Source: Deltaproteobacteria bacterium
GTDB taxonomy: Bacteria; Myxococcota_A; UBA9160; UBA6930
Length of the DNA stretch: 64,000 nt
Direction of reading: 5' to 3'
NCBI GenBank assembly: GCA_016875395.1
Contig: VGRF01000023.1
Span: forward strand, 1 to 64,000
In this document: piece after piece, positions 17,484 through 26,212 of the stretch
Position numbering within the stretch: position 1 is the stretch's first letter
How the letters are laid out: each line of letters opens with the position of its first letter
Translations under genes and position numbers: made by a program
The notes under the pieces: model-generated
The model's input: the letters and a program-made list of their open reading frames with translations, nothing else
What the model was told of the DNA's origin: nothing
Database searches by the model: none

Positions 17484-18734
17484 ATGCGCGTCGGAGAAGT
17501 GCGGCACCCCGAACGCGGCGCACAGGGGAAACCGCTCGCGGGCATCTCGGTGCTCGCCGCGGAGCAGATGCAGGCGCTGCCCTATGCGACCCAGCTGCTT
17601 GCGCACCTCGGCGCGGACGTGGTGAAGGTCGAGCCGCCGGGCCGCGGCGAGACGGGCCGTGCGTCGAACCCGTTCCTCGTCGACGAGGACGGCCGCAAAG
17701 TCGGCGCCACGTACCTCCGTAACAACCTCGCGAAGCGCAGCATCGCGCTGGACCTGAAGACCGACGCCGGCCGCGCGCTCTTCCGCCGGCTCGTGCCGCA
17801 CTTCGACATCGTCGCCGAGAACTTCCGCGCGGGCTCGATGGAGCGCATGGGCCTCGGCTACACGGCGCTCGCCGCGGAGAACCCGCGCCTCATCTACTTG
17901 TCGCTCTCGGGCTTCGGCAATCTCGAGCGCTCGCCCTATCGCGATTGGCCCGCCTACGCGCCGATCGGCGAGGCGATGGGCGGCATCTACGAGCCCACGC
18001 GGAAGGCGGGCGAGCCGCCGCGCGTCGTCGTCGCGGGTGCGCTCGGCGACAACGCGACCGCGCTCTACGCCGTGATCGGCGCGCTCGCGGCGCTCCAACA
18101 CCGCGAGCGCACGGGCCTCGGCCAGCACGTCGACATCGCGATGTACGACTCGATGATCGCGATGGCCGACATGGTCCCGCAGCTCTGGTCGATGGACGCG
18201 CCCGCATCGATGGCGGGCCCCGGCTCGACCGCGCTCGTCGCCGCGTTCAAGGCGAGCGACGGCTACTTCGTGATCGCCGTGCTGCGCGAGCACATGTTCG
18301 AGAAGCTGTGCCGCTTGTTAGGGCGCGAGGAGTGGCTCAGCGATCCGCGCTTCGCGACGCGCGTGGGCTGGGCGAAGCACACCGAGACGGTGATTCGCCC
18401 CGTGCTCGAGGCGTGGGCGGCGACGAAGACCAAGCTCGAGGCCGCGCGTGCACTCGCGGAGCTCGGCATCACCGCGGGGCCGAGCAACGTCGCCGCCGAC
18501 ATCGCGGCCGATCCGCACGTCGAGCTGCGCGGCATGCTGATCGAGGTGCCGCGGCCGGATTCGCCGAAGCCGTATCTCGTGAGCGGCAACCCCGTGAAGA
18601 TGTCGCGCCTCGCAGAAGGTCCGCTCGGCCCCGCGCCGCGCCTCGGCGCGCACACCGAGGACGTGCTGCGCAGCCTGCTGGGCATGGACGACGCCGAGAT
18701 CGCGCGCCTGCGCGGCGAAGGAGCGATTCCGTGA
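17484..18734 (+). CDS. Family III CoA-transferase (CaiB/BaiF)
   Basis: A 416-residue CaiB/BaiF protein that would move CoA between carboxylic acids in the cytoplasm. The nucleotide-binding region GADVVKVEPPGRGETGR, the KRSIALDLKTDAGR segment and the catalytic Asp189 (GALGDNATALYA, aligning with Asp169 of formyl-CoA transferase) are present. ATG 17484 follows CGGAGG. Its stop overlaps the GTG of the next gene, so the two are coupled. An alpha-methylacyl-CoA racemase role is an alternative within this family. Confidence 0.9.
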   Translation: MRVGEVRHPERGAQGKPLAGISVLAAEQMQALPYATQLLAHLGADVVKVEPPGRGETGRASNPFLVDEDGRKVGATYLRNNLAKRSIALDLKTDAGRALFRRLVPHFDIVAENFRAGSMERMGLGYTALAAENPRLIYLSLSGFGNLERSPYRDWPAYAPIGEAMGGIYEPTRKAGEPPRVVVAGALGDNATALYAVIGALAALQHRERTGLGQHVDIAMYDSMIAMADMVPQLWSMDAPASMAGPGSTALVAAFKASDGYFVIAVLREHMFEKLCRLLGREEWLSDPRFATRVGWAKHTETVIRPVLEAWAATKTKLEAARALAELGITAGPSNVAADIAADPHVELRGMLIEVPRPDSPKPYLVSGNPVKMSRLAEGPLGPAPRLGAHTEDVLRSLLGMDDAEIARLRGEGAIP

Positions 18735-19459
18735 GCGAGGCGCTCCGCGGTTTCGGCGTCGCAGGCAAAGTCGCTGTCGTCACGGGCGCCGCGCGCGGCA
18801 TCGGCCTCGGCGTCGCCGAGCTGCTCGCGCAGGCCGGCGCACGCGTCGTCGCCGCGCGGGTCGACGTCTCGAGGCGCGCGGACTTCGACGCGCTCGTGGA
18901 CTCGGCCGTCGCGCGCTTCGGCCGCCTCGACGTGCTCGCCAACGTCGCAGGCGTGCTGCGCGTCGCGCCGACGCTCGAGATGTCCGAGGACGACATCGAC
19001 TTGTTGTTAGGCGTGAACCTGAAGGGCGTGCTCAACGGCTGCCGCTCCGCCGCGCGCGCGATGTCGAAGTCGGGCGGCGGCGCGATCGTGAACATCGCCT
19101 CGAGCGCCGCCTATCACGCCTACCCGCACTACGGCATCTACGGCGCGACCAAGGCCGGCGTCGTCGCGCTCACGCGCGTGCTCGCGAAGGAGCTCGCGCC
19201 GAGCATTCGCGTGAACGCGATCGCGCCCGGCATGGTCGACACGCAGATGGCGGGCCGCCGCTACCGCAACGCCGACGGCACGCAGAGCGAGGCACAACGT
19301 GCCGCGATGCTCGCCGAGATGAAGGAGCGCAGTCCCCTCGGCATCCCCGGCGAGCCGCGCGACATCGCCGAAGCCGTGCTCTATCTCGCGAGCGACGCCA
19401 GCCGCTACACGACGGGGCAAGTGCTGCACCCGAACGGCGGCGCGCTGATGGTGAGCTGA
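18731..19459 (+). CDS. SDR family oxidoreductase with shortened Rossmann segment
   Basis: A 242-residue short-chain dehydrogenase with TGAARGIG, the Ser in NIASSAAYH and the catalytic YGATK. The second beta strand (ARVVAA) runs straight into RVDVSRRADF. About 20-25 residues that normally hold the cofactor-specificity loop and following helix are missing, in frame. The canonical NNAG is NVAG. The start is GTG 18731, overlapping the preceding stop (GTGA). If the deletion is real, cofactor binding must differ from usual SDRs. Confidence 0.85.
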   Translation: MSEALRGFGVAGKVAVVTGAARGIGLGVAELLAQAGARVVAARVDVSRRADFDALVDSAVARFGRLDVLANVAGVLRVAPTLEMSEDDIDLLLGVNLKGVLNGCRSAARAMSKSGGGAIVNIASSAAYHAYPHYGIYGATKAGVVALTRVLAKELAPSIRVNAIAPGMVDTQMAGRRYRNADGTQSEAQRAAMLAEMKERSPLGIPGEPRDIAEAVLYLASDASRYTTGQVLHPNGGALMVS

Positions 19460-19469
19460 AGGAGCCCCG

Positions 19470-20084
19470 ATGCCCCTCGACCTTGCTGCGCTCGTGACGC
19501 CCGCGCGCACCGCGCTCGTCACGTCCGAGATTCAGCGCGGCGTGCTCGGCGATCTCTCGGCGTTGCCCGAGCTCGCGAAGGAGGGGCAGCGCATCGTGCC
19601 GAACATCGCGCGACTTGTTACGGCCGCGCGCGCGGCGGGCGTGCGCGTGATCCACTGCACCGCGTTTCACCGCGCGGACGGCCTCGGCGGCAACAAGAAC
19701 GCGCGCCTCTTCTCGTACATGGCGAAGAGCGCGAACAAGATGACCCCGGGCTCGCCGCAGCAAGAGATCGTGCGCGAGGTCGCCGTCGCCGAGAGCGATC
19801 TCGTGCTGCCGCGCATCCACGGCCTCTCGCCGTTTCAGGGCACCGAGCTCGACTCGGTGCTGCGCAACGAGGGCGTCGCCACGATCGTCGGCGTGGGCGT
19901 GTCGGTGAACATCGCGATCCAAAATCTCACGTTCGACGCGGTGAACGCGGGCTATCAGGTCGTACTCCCGGTCGACGCGGTTGCCGGCACGCCGCGCGCG
20001 TACGCCGAGCAGGTGTTCGAGCACACGCTGCGCAACGTGGCGACGCTCGTGAGCACGCACGACGTGCTGAAGGCGTGGGCGTGA
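19470..20084 (+). CDS. Isochorismatase-fold hydrolase with altered triad
   Basis: A 204-residue member of the cysteine hydrolase/isochorismatase fold. The usual Asp-Lys-Cys triad is not intact. The Asp position reads SEIQRG (Glu20), the Cys position reads SVNIAIQN (Ala149 where TNVCV is typical), and the Lys region reads LPRIHGLSPF with no lysine. Isochorismatases proper also lack the Cys but keep the Asp. ATG 19470 follows AAGGAGCCCCG. It lies 10 bases after an SDR gene. The reaction is unknown, and it may be non-catalytic. Confidence 0.82.
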   Translation: MPLDLAALVTPARTALVTSEIQRGVLGDLSALPELAKEGQRIVPNIARLVTAARAAGVRVIHCTAFHRADGLGGNKNARLFSYMAKSANKMTPGSPQQEIVREVAVAESDLVLPRIHGLSPFQGTELDSVLRNEGVATIVGVGVSVNIAIQNLTFDAVNAGYQVVLPVDAVAGTPRAYAEQVFEHTLRNVATLVSTHDVLKAWA

Positions 20085-20140
20085 GACATTCCGGCCGGGG
20101 CAATCTGATCGCCCGGTCATTTTGGCCCGGCCGAAACGTC
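20085..20140. repeat. Palindromic repeat family P, copy 1 (double unit)
   Basis: Two facing units, 20085-20108 and 20117-20140, are separated by TCGCCCGG. The unit is close to TCATTTTGGCCCGGCCGAAA, itself nearly palindromic. It starts at the base after the isochorismatase-fold stop codon and precedes the methyltransferase gene. The best copy is at 53998-54051. Confidence 0.7.
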
Positions 20141-20160
20141 CGGCCCCCCGCGAGGCCTCG

Positions 20161-20931
20161 ATGACCGACGATCTCCCCGATCACGCGCGCCGCAACCGCG
20201 AGCACTGGGACGCTTGGGCGCCCGCGTATGGCGGCCGCGTCGCGGGCGCGTGGGCGCGCAGCGAGCCGAGCTGGGGCATCTGGGGCGTCGCGGAGCGCGA
20301 GCTGCAGCTGCTGCCCGCGGACATGCGCGGCCTCGATGCGATCGAGCTCGGCTGCGGCACCGCCTACGTCTCGGCGTGGATGGCGCGGCGCGGCGCGCGC
20401 GTCGTCGGCGTCGACAACAGCGCGAAGCAGCTCGAGACGGCGCGCGCGCTTCAGCGCGAGCACGGTCTCGACTTCCCGCTGCTTCACGGCAACGCCGAAA
20501 CGGTGCCGCTGCCGGACGCGAGCTTCGACTTCGCGATCAGCGAGTACGGCGCGTGCCTCTGGTGCGACCCGCACGCGTGGTTGCCCGAGGCGGCGCGCTT
20601 GTTACGGTCGGGCGGGCGGCTCGTGTTTATCGTGAACTCGATGCTGATGTCGCTCACGACGCCCGAGCGCGAGGGCGAAGCCGCAACCAACGCGCTGCTG
20701 CGTCCCGCGTTCGGCTTGCATCGCCTCGAGTGGCCGCACGACGCGAGCGTCGAGTTCCATCTCACGCACGCGGAGTGGATTCGCGTGCTGCGCAGCGCGG
20801 GCTTCGAGATCGAGGCGCTGCTCGAAGTGAAGCCGCCGGCGCACGCCACCTCGAGCTGGGACTTCGTGACGCTCGAATGGGCGAGGAAGTGGCCGTGCGA
20901 GGAAGTGTGGAAGGTGCGCAAGCGCGTGTGA
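20161..20931 (+). CDS. Class I SAM-dependent methyltransferase
   Basis: A 256-residue methyltransferase. Motif I is AIELGCGTAYVS (about 60-71), the acidic end of beta strand 2 is VVGVDNS, and the post-I region has HGNAETVPLPDASFDFAISEYG. This is the Methyltransf_11/25 type, and the target could be a small molecule or a lipid. The gene is bracketed by copies of the P palindrome (20085-20140 and 20946-20976), so it may be a separate transcription unit. The first few residues (MTDDLPDHARRNREHWDAWAP) are typical of the family and support ATG 20161. Confidence 0.88.
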   Translation: MTDDLPDHARRNREHWDAWAPAYGGRVAGAWARSEPSWGIWGVAERELQLLPADMRGLDAIELGCGTAYVSAWMARRGARVVGVDNSAKQLETARALQREHGLDFPLLHGNAETVPLPDASFDFAISEYGACLWCDPHAWLPEAARLLRSGGRLVFIVNSMLMSLTTPEREGEAATNALLRPAFGLHRLEWPHDASVEFHLTHAEWIRVLRSAGFEIEALLEVKPPAHATSSWDFVTLEWARKWPCEEVWKVRKRV

Positions 20932-20945
20932 CAAGCGCGATGCGC

Positions 20946-20976
20946 TGAGTCATTTCGGCCCGGCCGAAATGACTCA
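20946..20976. repeat. Palindromic repeat family P, copy 2 (single unit)
   Basis: A perfect hairpin with 14-base arms (20946-20959 and 20963-20976) and loop CCG, built on TGAGTCATTTCGGC. It lies between the convergent methyltransferase and the small minus-strand ORF and could terminate both. Confidence 0.7.
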
Positions 20977-20995
20977 CCCTCGGCGGTGGGGCCGA

Positions 20996-21241
20996 TCAGG
21001 CCGGGCCGATTCGGCCTACCCCATGGACCGCTCGCCACAGCGCTTGAAGCCCCAGCTCGTCCACCCAGTACGCCAAGTAGTCGTGGTCGATCAGCGCCGC
21101 GCCCGCGCGAATGCGCGCGGCTTCCTCGATCGCTCTCGCGCCGCGCGCGAGCAGCGCTTGCAGCAGCGCATCCTCGGGCGTGAGGGCGCCGCCGTTCCTT
21201 GCCGCGCGCCGCGCAGCCTGTTCCGCGTAGTCGCGCCTCAC
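20996..21241 (-). CDS. Small hypothetical protein coupled to RND pump
   Basis: An 81-residue protein opening with RRDYAEQAARRAARNGG and ending with DYLAYWVDELGLQALWRAVHGVGRIGPA. I do not recognise a family. It has no membrane segment and looks helical, with alternating Ala/Arg/Glu. The GTG at 21241 overlaps the stop of the RND pump gene (GTGA), as do the other junctions in this operon, which supports real translation. Codon use matches the neighbours. It may be an accessory of the efflux system, which is inference from position only. Confidence 0.6.
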   Translation of the reverse strand: MRRDYAEQAARRAARNGGALTPEDALLQALLARGARAIEEAARIRAGAALIDHDYLAYWVDELGLQALWRAVHGVGRIGPA

Positions 21242-24200
21242 GTCGCGAGCGGCTCTGCGGGCGCCGCCTCGGCACGCATCTCGTTCACCGGCTCGCCTGC
21301 ATCCTCGGGCCGCACCTCGGGCCTCAGCAGCTTGTAGAGGACGGGTGTAACGAGTCGCGCGAGTAGGGTGGAGCTGACGAGGCCGCCCATGATCACGATC
21401 GCGAGCGGCGAGTAGAGCGGGGCGCCTTCGAGTGCGAGCGGCAGCAGGCCGCCGAGCGCGGTGAGAGTCGTGAGCAAGATGGGCAGGAAGCGGATACGCC
21501 CCGCGCGCTCGATCGCTTCGTCGAGCGCCACGCCCTGCGCGCGCAGCTGATTGGTGAAATCGACCAGCAGGATCGAGTTCTTCACCTCGATGCCGACCAG
21601 CGCGATGAAGCCGATCATCGCCGTGAACGAGATCGTCTCCCCGACGAGGAACAGCGCGAAGAGCCCGCCCGCAACGCCGAGCGGGATCACGCTCGCAACG
21701 ATCAGCGTGCTCTTGAAGGTGCGGAACTCGAGCACGAGCACCGCGAGCACACCGAACGCCGCGACGAGCATCGCGGTGCCGAGGCCGCCGAAGCTCTCGG
21801 CGGCTTCCTCCATCTCGCCCGCCACTGAGAAGCCCGTGCCAGCGGGCCACTTCTTCGCTTCGAGCCGAGCGACCGCCGCGCTCGTGACCTTGTTCGTGTT
21901 GAAGCCGCCGCGCACGTCGGCCGTGACGCTCGCGCTGCGAATGCCGTCGCGGTGGTCGATGCGCGCGAGCGAGCTCTCGAGCTCGACGCTCGCGAGCTGG
22001 CGCAGTGGCACCTGCGCACCGCTCACACTCGTTACGGAGAGACGATCGAGCGCGCTGAGGTCGGGCCGCCCGGCTTGATCGAGCGTCACGCGCACGACGT
22101 GCTCTTCACCGGCGGCGTCACGCAGCACGCCGGCTTCGAGCCCCGCGATCGCGAGCCGCACCGCGCGCTTGAGCTCGAGCTCGGGGACGCCGAGGCGCCC
22201 CGCCTGCTCGTCGTCGACGCGCACCGCGAGATCGAGCTTCGGCTGCGCGAGGGGATTGTCCACGTAGCGCGTGCCCGGCGTCGCGAGCAGCAGCGCCTCC
22301 ACCTCGCTCGCGAGGTGCGGCAGCTGCTCCAGCTCTTCCGCGAAGACTCGAATCTCGATCGGGTTGTCGAGCGGCGGCCCATTCTGGAACTCGAACACGC
22401 GAATCTTCGCGTTGGGGTAATCCGCGAGCTCCGCGCGAATCTCGTCGAGCAGCTGCGGAGACGCGAAGGGTTCCCACTCGTCGAGGTGCACGAACAGCTC
22501 GGCGATGCGCGTGTTCTCTCCGATCGGCCGCACGTTGTAGAAGATCTGCGGGTTGCCGTGGCCGACGTTCGTAATCACTCGCTCGACTTCGGGGTGCCCT
22601 GCGAGCACGCGCTCGGTGAAACGCGCAGCCTGCTCGGTGGCAGCGAGCGTCGCTCCCTCTGCGCTCTCGATGCGGATGCGGAACTGCGGGATGCCGGCTT
22701 TGGGGAAGAACGAGATGCCCATGGTGGGCACCAGCGCGAACGCGGCGGCGACGAAGGCGATCGATGCCGAGCAGCTCACGACGGGACGTGTTAGGGAGAA
22801 GTGGAGCAGCGGGCGGTAGCTCGCCTCGATGCCGCGTTCGAAGAGCTGGAGCGCGCGATTCCCGTGCGCTCCGGTTTGCGGCAGCCAAATGCTCGCGAGG
22901 AACGGGATGATCGTCAGCGAGACGAACAGCGACGCGCCCACCGTGAAGATCACGGCGAGCGGCATGCCGCGGATGTAGAGGCCCGCGCCGCCGGGCAGCG
23001 TGAGCAGCGGCAGGAACGCGAGCATCAGCGTCGCGGTGCAGCCGATCACCGCGACGCCGATCTGCTGCGTCGCGCGAACCGCGGCCTCGCGCCGCGTCGC
23101 ACCGGCGCGCAGGAAGCGCGTCACGTTCTCGGTGACGACGATCGAGTCGTCGACGAGCAAGCCGAGCGCGATCACGAAGCCGACGATCGAGAGTTGGTTC
23201 AGCGAGAGCCCCACGGCTTCGAGCAGCGCGACGCCGATCGCGAGAGAGAGAGGAATCGAGAGCATCACGATCAGCGCTGCGCGCAGCCCGAGCGGCAGCA
23301 GCGTGAGAAGCACGAGCGCGATCGCGAGTCCGAAGTCGCGGTACAGACCGTCGAGTCGATGCGCGACGTTCAGCGACTGATCGAAGATGACCTCGGCGGC
23401 GACCTCCGCAGGCACAGTCCCGCGAAATTCTTCGAGCGCAGCGATCGCGCGATCGCGCACGTTGAAGATGTGCTCGTTCTCGCGCAGCTCGACCGTCACG
23501 AACACCGCCCGCCGGCCGTCGACGCGGGCGACGTGCGTGAGCTCTTCGTAGCCCCAGTCCACGCTCGCCACGTCGTCGAGCTTCACCAGCCGCGCGCCGT
23601 CGGCGGCGACCACCGTGTCGCGCACCTCGTCGAGCGACTCGAAGTGCGTGCCCGTCTCGACGTTGAAGCGACGGCCGCCCTGCTCGACGGCGCCGCCGGG
23701 AATGTTCGCCGCGCCCGCTTCGAGCGCGCCTAACACGCGCGTGAGTGGAACGCCGAGCTGCTCGAGCTTCGCGGGATCGAGCCGCACGCGAACCTGCGAG
23801 TCGGGATACGCCCAGGTCTCCACTTCCTTCACGCCGGGGAGCACTTCGAGGCGATCCTCGAGCCGCTCAGCTTCGCGCTCGAGCACGCGCCAAGGGGCGG
23901 TCTCCGAGAGCAGCGCGATCTGCAGGATCGCGACCTCGGTGGTGCGCATCCGCTCGACTTCGAGCCGCGCGAGGTCCGCGGGCAGCTCGCCGCGCACGGC
24001 GTTCACCTCGCGCACGACCTCTTCGTACTTGCGCTCCGGGTCGGCGTCCCAGGTGAACTCGATCACAGTCACCGCGAAGCCGTCCTGCATCATGCTCTCG
24101 ACGTCCCGCAGATCGTCGAGCTCGCGCACGCGGTCCTCGATCGGATCGACCACGAGCTCTTCGAGATCGCGCGGGGTCGCGCCCGGATGGACCGCCGTCA

Positions 24201-24339
24201 CGAAGTAGATCGGCATCGGGAAGCTCGGATCTTCCGAGCGCGGAATCGTGCGCAGCGCGGAGACGCCGATCGCGACGAGCATCGCGAACACCACGAGCGT
24301 GAGCTGCGGCCGTTCGACCGCGAACTTCGCGATTTTCAT
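21238..24339 (-). CDS. RND-family efflux transporter permease
   Basis: A 1033-residue inner-membrane RND pump of the AcrB/MexF type with the usual 12 membrane segments in two halves. The first segment lies at about 10-30 (LTLVVFAMLVAIGVSAL). The proton-relay acidic pair is in ALGLLVDDSIVVTENV, and the matching lysine is in LVGIEVKNSILLVDF in the second half. Large periplasmic loops follow the first and seventh segments. The start at 24339 overlaps the stop of the membrane-fusion gene by four bases. It would export a hydrophobic compound with the adjacent HlyD-like lipoprotein; no outer-membrane factor is encoded nearby. Confidence 0.93.
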   Translation of the reverse strand: MKIAKFAVERPQLTLVVFAMLVAIGVSALRTIPRSEDPSFPMPIYFVTAVHPGATPRDLEELVVDPIEDRVRELDDLRDVESMMQDGFAVTVIEFTWDADPERKYEEVVREVNAVRGELPADLARLEVERMRTTEVAILQIALLSETAPWRVLEREAERLEDRLEVLPGVKEVETWAYPDSQVRVRLDPAKLEQLGVPLTRVLGALEAGAANIPGGAVEQGGRRFNVETGTHFESLDEVRDTVVAADGARLVKLDDVASVDWGYEELTHVARVDGRRAVFVTVELRENEHIFNVRDRAIAALEEFRGTVPAEVAAEVIFDQSLNVAHRLDGLYRDFGLAIALVLLTLLPLGLRAALIVMLSIPLSLAIGVALLEAVGLSLNQLSIVGFVIALGLLVDDSIVVTENVTRFLRAGATRREAAVRATQQIGVAVIGCTATLMLAFLPLLTLPGGAGLYIRGMPLAVIFTVGASLFVSLTIIPFLASIWLPQTGAHGNRALQLFERGIEASYRPLLHFSLTRPVVSCSASIAFVAAAFALVPTMGISFFPKAGIPQFRIRIESAEGATLAATEQAARFTERVLAGHPEVERVITNVGHGNPQIFYNVRPIGENTRIAELFVHLDEWEPFASPQLLDEIRAELADYPNAKIRVFEFQNGPPLDNPIEIRVFAEELEQLPHLASEVEALLLATPGTRYVDNPLAQPKLDLAVRVDDEQAGRLGVPELELKRAVRLAIAGLEAGVLRDAAGEEHVVRVTLDQAGRPDLSALDRLSVTSVSGAQVPLRQLASVELESSLARIDHRDGIRSASVTADVRGGFNTNKVTSAAVARLEAKKWPAGTGFSVAGEMEEAAESFGGLGTAMLVAAFGVLAVLVLEFRTFKSTLIVASVIPLGVAGGLFALFLVGETISFTAMIGFIALVGIEVKNSILLVDFTNQLRAQGVALDEAIERAGRIRFLPILLTTLTALGGLLPLALEGAPLYSPLAIVIMGGLVSSTLLARLVTPVLYKLLRPEVRPEDAGEPVNEMRAEAAPAEPLAT

Positions 24340-25409
24340 TGCGCGGCCGCGACGTCGCTTGCCATCACCCGAACGAGCGAGCCGTCGCGCAACCACGTCA
24401 CGCCATCGGTCACGACCTCGCTCACGCCTTCCACGCCCGCGCTGAGCGCCGCCTCGTCGCCGCTGAGGAACGCGAAGCGCACGTCGAGGCGCCGCGCGCG
24501 CGTGCGCTCCGAGTCGAGCGCGAACACCGTGCCCGTGTCGCCGTCGCCCGCGGCGAGCGCGGTGAGCGGCACGAACGAGAGGCTCTCGCCGCCGCTCGGC
24601 ACGATCTCGACGCGCGCCGCGATACCCGAAAGAAGCAACAACTCGCTCGGATCGAGCGCGACCTCGATGTCGAACGTGCCGGTGGCGGGCGAAGCTGCCG
24701 CCGCGATCTGCGTCACGCGACCCGCGAGCGGCTGCGCGGGGTGAGCGTTCGTTTCGATCTTCGCGGCGTCGCCTAGTCGCAGCCGCACCACGTCGCGGTC
24801 CGCGACTCCCACGCGCACGATCCAGCCCGGCGCCGCGGACTTGAACGCGAACATCGGCGCGCCCGCGGCCACCATCTCGCTCTCTTCCGCGAAGCGCGCG
24901 AGCACGACGCCATCCGCCGGCGCGCGAATCTCGGCGTGCTGCGCATCGAAGCTCGCCATGCGCAGCCCCGCGCGCGCCGCCTCTTCCTGCGAGCGCGCAT
25001 CCTGCACGAGCGAAAGCGCCGCGACGCCCTCGCGGTACAGCTGCTCCGCACGCGCGCGGTCGCGCTCCGCCTTCTCGTGCGCCATGCGCGCCTGCGTCAC
25101 CCTGGAGCTCGCCTCGTCGGGCTTCAGCGTCGCGAGCAGCTGCCCGCGCGCGACGCTCGCGCCTGCGTCGACGTGCATGCGCTCGACGAAGCCCGGAATC
25201 TTGAACGCGAGCCGCGCTTCTTCCTTCCCCGCGAGCGAGCCCGTCGCCCGAACGGGCGCCGCCGCTGCGCCGCGACGAACGGGCGCGACGCGTACCGGCT
25301 GCGCTTCCTCCGCGACTGCGGGAGGCGGCGCCGACACATCGCGACACGCAGTGATTGCGGCGCAGGAGAGCGCGATTGCGAGCGCACGGGCTGTCAGGGA
25401 CGACGTCAT
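24336..25409 (-). CDS. RND efflux membrane-fusion lipoprotein (HlyD/AcrA family)
   Basis: A 357-residue periplasmic adaptor. The N terminus is a lipoprotein signal with lipobox AITAC, Cys22. The biotinyl-lipoyl halves are around GFVERMHVDAGASVARGQLLATL and AEIRAPADGVVLARFAEESEMV, with a coiled-coil hairpin between them (about 95-155), then the beta-barrel domain. It starts at 25409, overlapping the tetR-like gene, and ends overlapping the pump gene, so the three are translated together. It should link the pump to an outer-membrane channel. Confidence 0.91.
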   Translation of the reverse strand: MTSSLTARALAIALSCAAITACRDVSAPPPAVAEEAQPVRVAPVRRGAAAAPVRATGSLAGKEEARLAFKIPGFVERMHVDAGASVARGQLLATLKPDEASSRVTQARMAHEKAERDRARAEQLYREGVAALSLVQDARSQEEAARAGLRMASFDAQHAEIRAPADGVVLARFAEESEMVAAGAPMFAFKSAAPGWIVRVGVADRDVVRLRLGDAAKIETNAHPAQPLAGRVTQIAAAASPATGTFDIEVALDPSELLLLSGIAARVEIVPSGGESLSFVPLTALAAGDGDTGTVFALDSERTRARRLDVRFAFLSGDEAALSAGVEGVSEVVTDGVTWLRDGSLVRVMASDVAAAQ

Positions 25410-26119
25410 GTCTTGCGCCTCTGCCGCCGCTCGGTAGCGGCGGGCCTCGGGCGCGCAGACTTTGCGGGCTTCGCGAGCAGCCCGCCGAAGGCGAATCGAT
25501 ACGCGTCGCGCACAACGCGCGGCAGATCGCGGGCCGGAATTACGCTGTGCGTGCGCCCGCGAATCACCGCGCTCGCGATGCCGTGCACCTCGCTCCATAC
25601 CGCGAACGTGGCGGCCTCGATGTCGGCGCGCGGCAGCACGCCGGCGGCCATGCAGGCGCGCACGACGCTGCGCAGGTGCTCGTAGTTGTCGAGCCCGACT
25701 TCCCAGCGCTTGTCCTCGCGAATGCGCTGGCCAATGCGGTTCGTGATGAACATCAGCTGATAGAGCTGCGGGTTCTCGAACGCGAAGCGCAGGTAGCGCT
25801 CGCCGAGCTTGAAGAGTCGCTCACCGGGCGGCACCGCCACGCCGTCGAGCGAGCGCACCGCCGTGCGCAGTTGCGCAAAGCCGAGCGCGTGCAGCGCGAA
25901 CAGGATCTCGTCCTTGTCGCGGAAATACGCGTACAGCGCGCCGGGCGTGTACCCCACCGCCTCCGCGATGCGCCGCATCGAGACGCGCTCGAATCCCTCG
26001 TCGAGAAACAGCTGCAGCGCCGCGCGCGTGATCTGCTCGCGCACCACTTCGCGCGCGCGTTCCGTGCGCACATCCCGCCGAGAAGGCGGGGGCCGCATTC
26101 GCTGTTGGGGGGAGGGCAT
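25406..26119 (-). CDS. TetR-family transcriptional regulator
   Basis: A 237-residue TetR regulator. The helix-turn-helix is at about residues 45-64, in VSMRRIAEAVGYTPGALYAYFRDKDEIL. The remainder is the ligand-binding helical domain with an Arg/Lys-rich tail. It is the first gene of the efflux operon, overlaps the next gene by four bases, and has a TetR-like operator directly upstream of its start (26122-26149). Autorepression relieved by an efflux substrate is the likely logic, inferred from the family and the layout. Confidence 0.92.
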   Translation of the reverse strand: MPSPQQRMRPPPSRRDVRTERAREVVREQITRAALQLFLDEGFERVSMRRIAEAVGYTPGALYAYFRDKDEILFALHALGFAQLRTAVRSLDGVAVPPGERLFKLGERYLRFAFENPQLYQLMFITNRIGQRIREDKRWEVGLDNYEHLRSVVRACMAAGVLPRADIEAATFAVWSEVHGIASAVIRGRTHSVIPARDLPRVVRDAYRFAFGGLLAKPAKSARPRPAATERRQRRKT

Positions 26120-26121
26120 TG

Positions 26122-26149
26122 AACACCGTTCAGAGCGCTGAACGGAGTT
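26122..26149. promoter_or_regulatory. Putative TetR operator
   Basis: An inverted repeat: AACACCGTTCAG (26122-26133), spacer AGCG, CTGAACGGAGTT (26138-26149). The arms match at 11 of 12 positions. It lies three bases upstream of the regulator start codon, so a bound repressor would block transcription or initiation of the whole operon. Confidence 0.78.
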
Positions 26150-26212
26150 TAGTCTGGCCCCGAAGCACGGGCAACTCGCTCCGCCGCTCGTACTCGCCGG
26201 ACGCCCCGCGGG

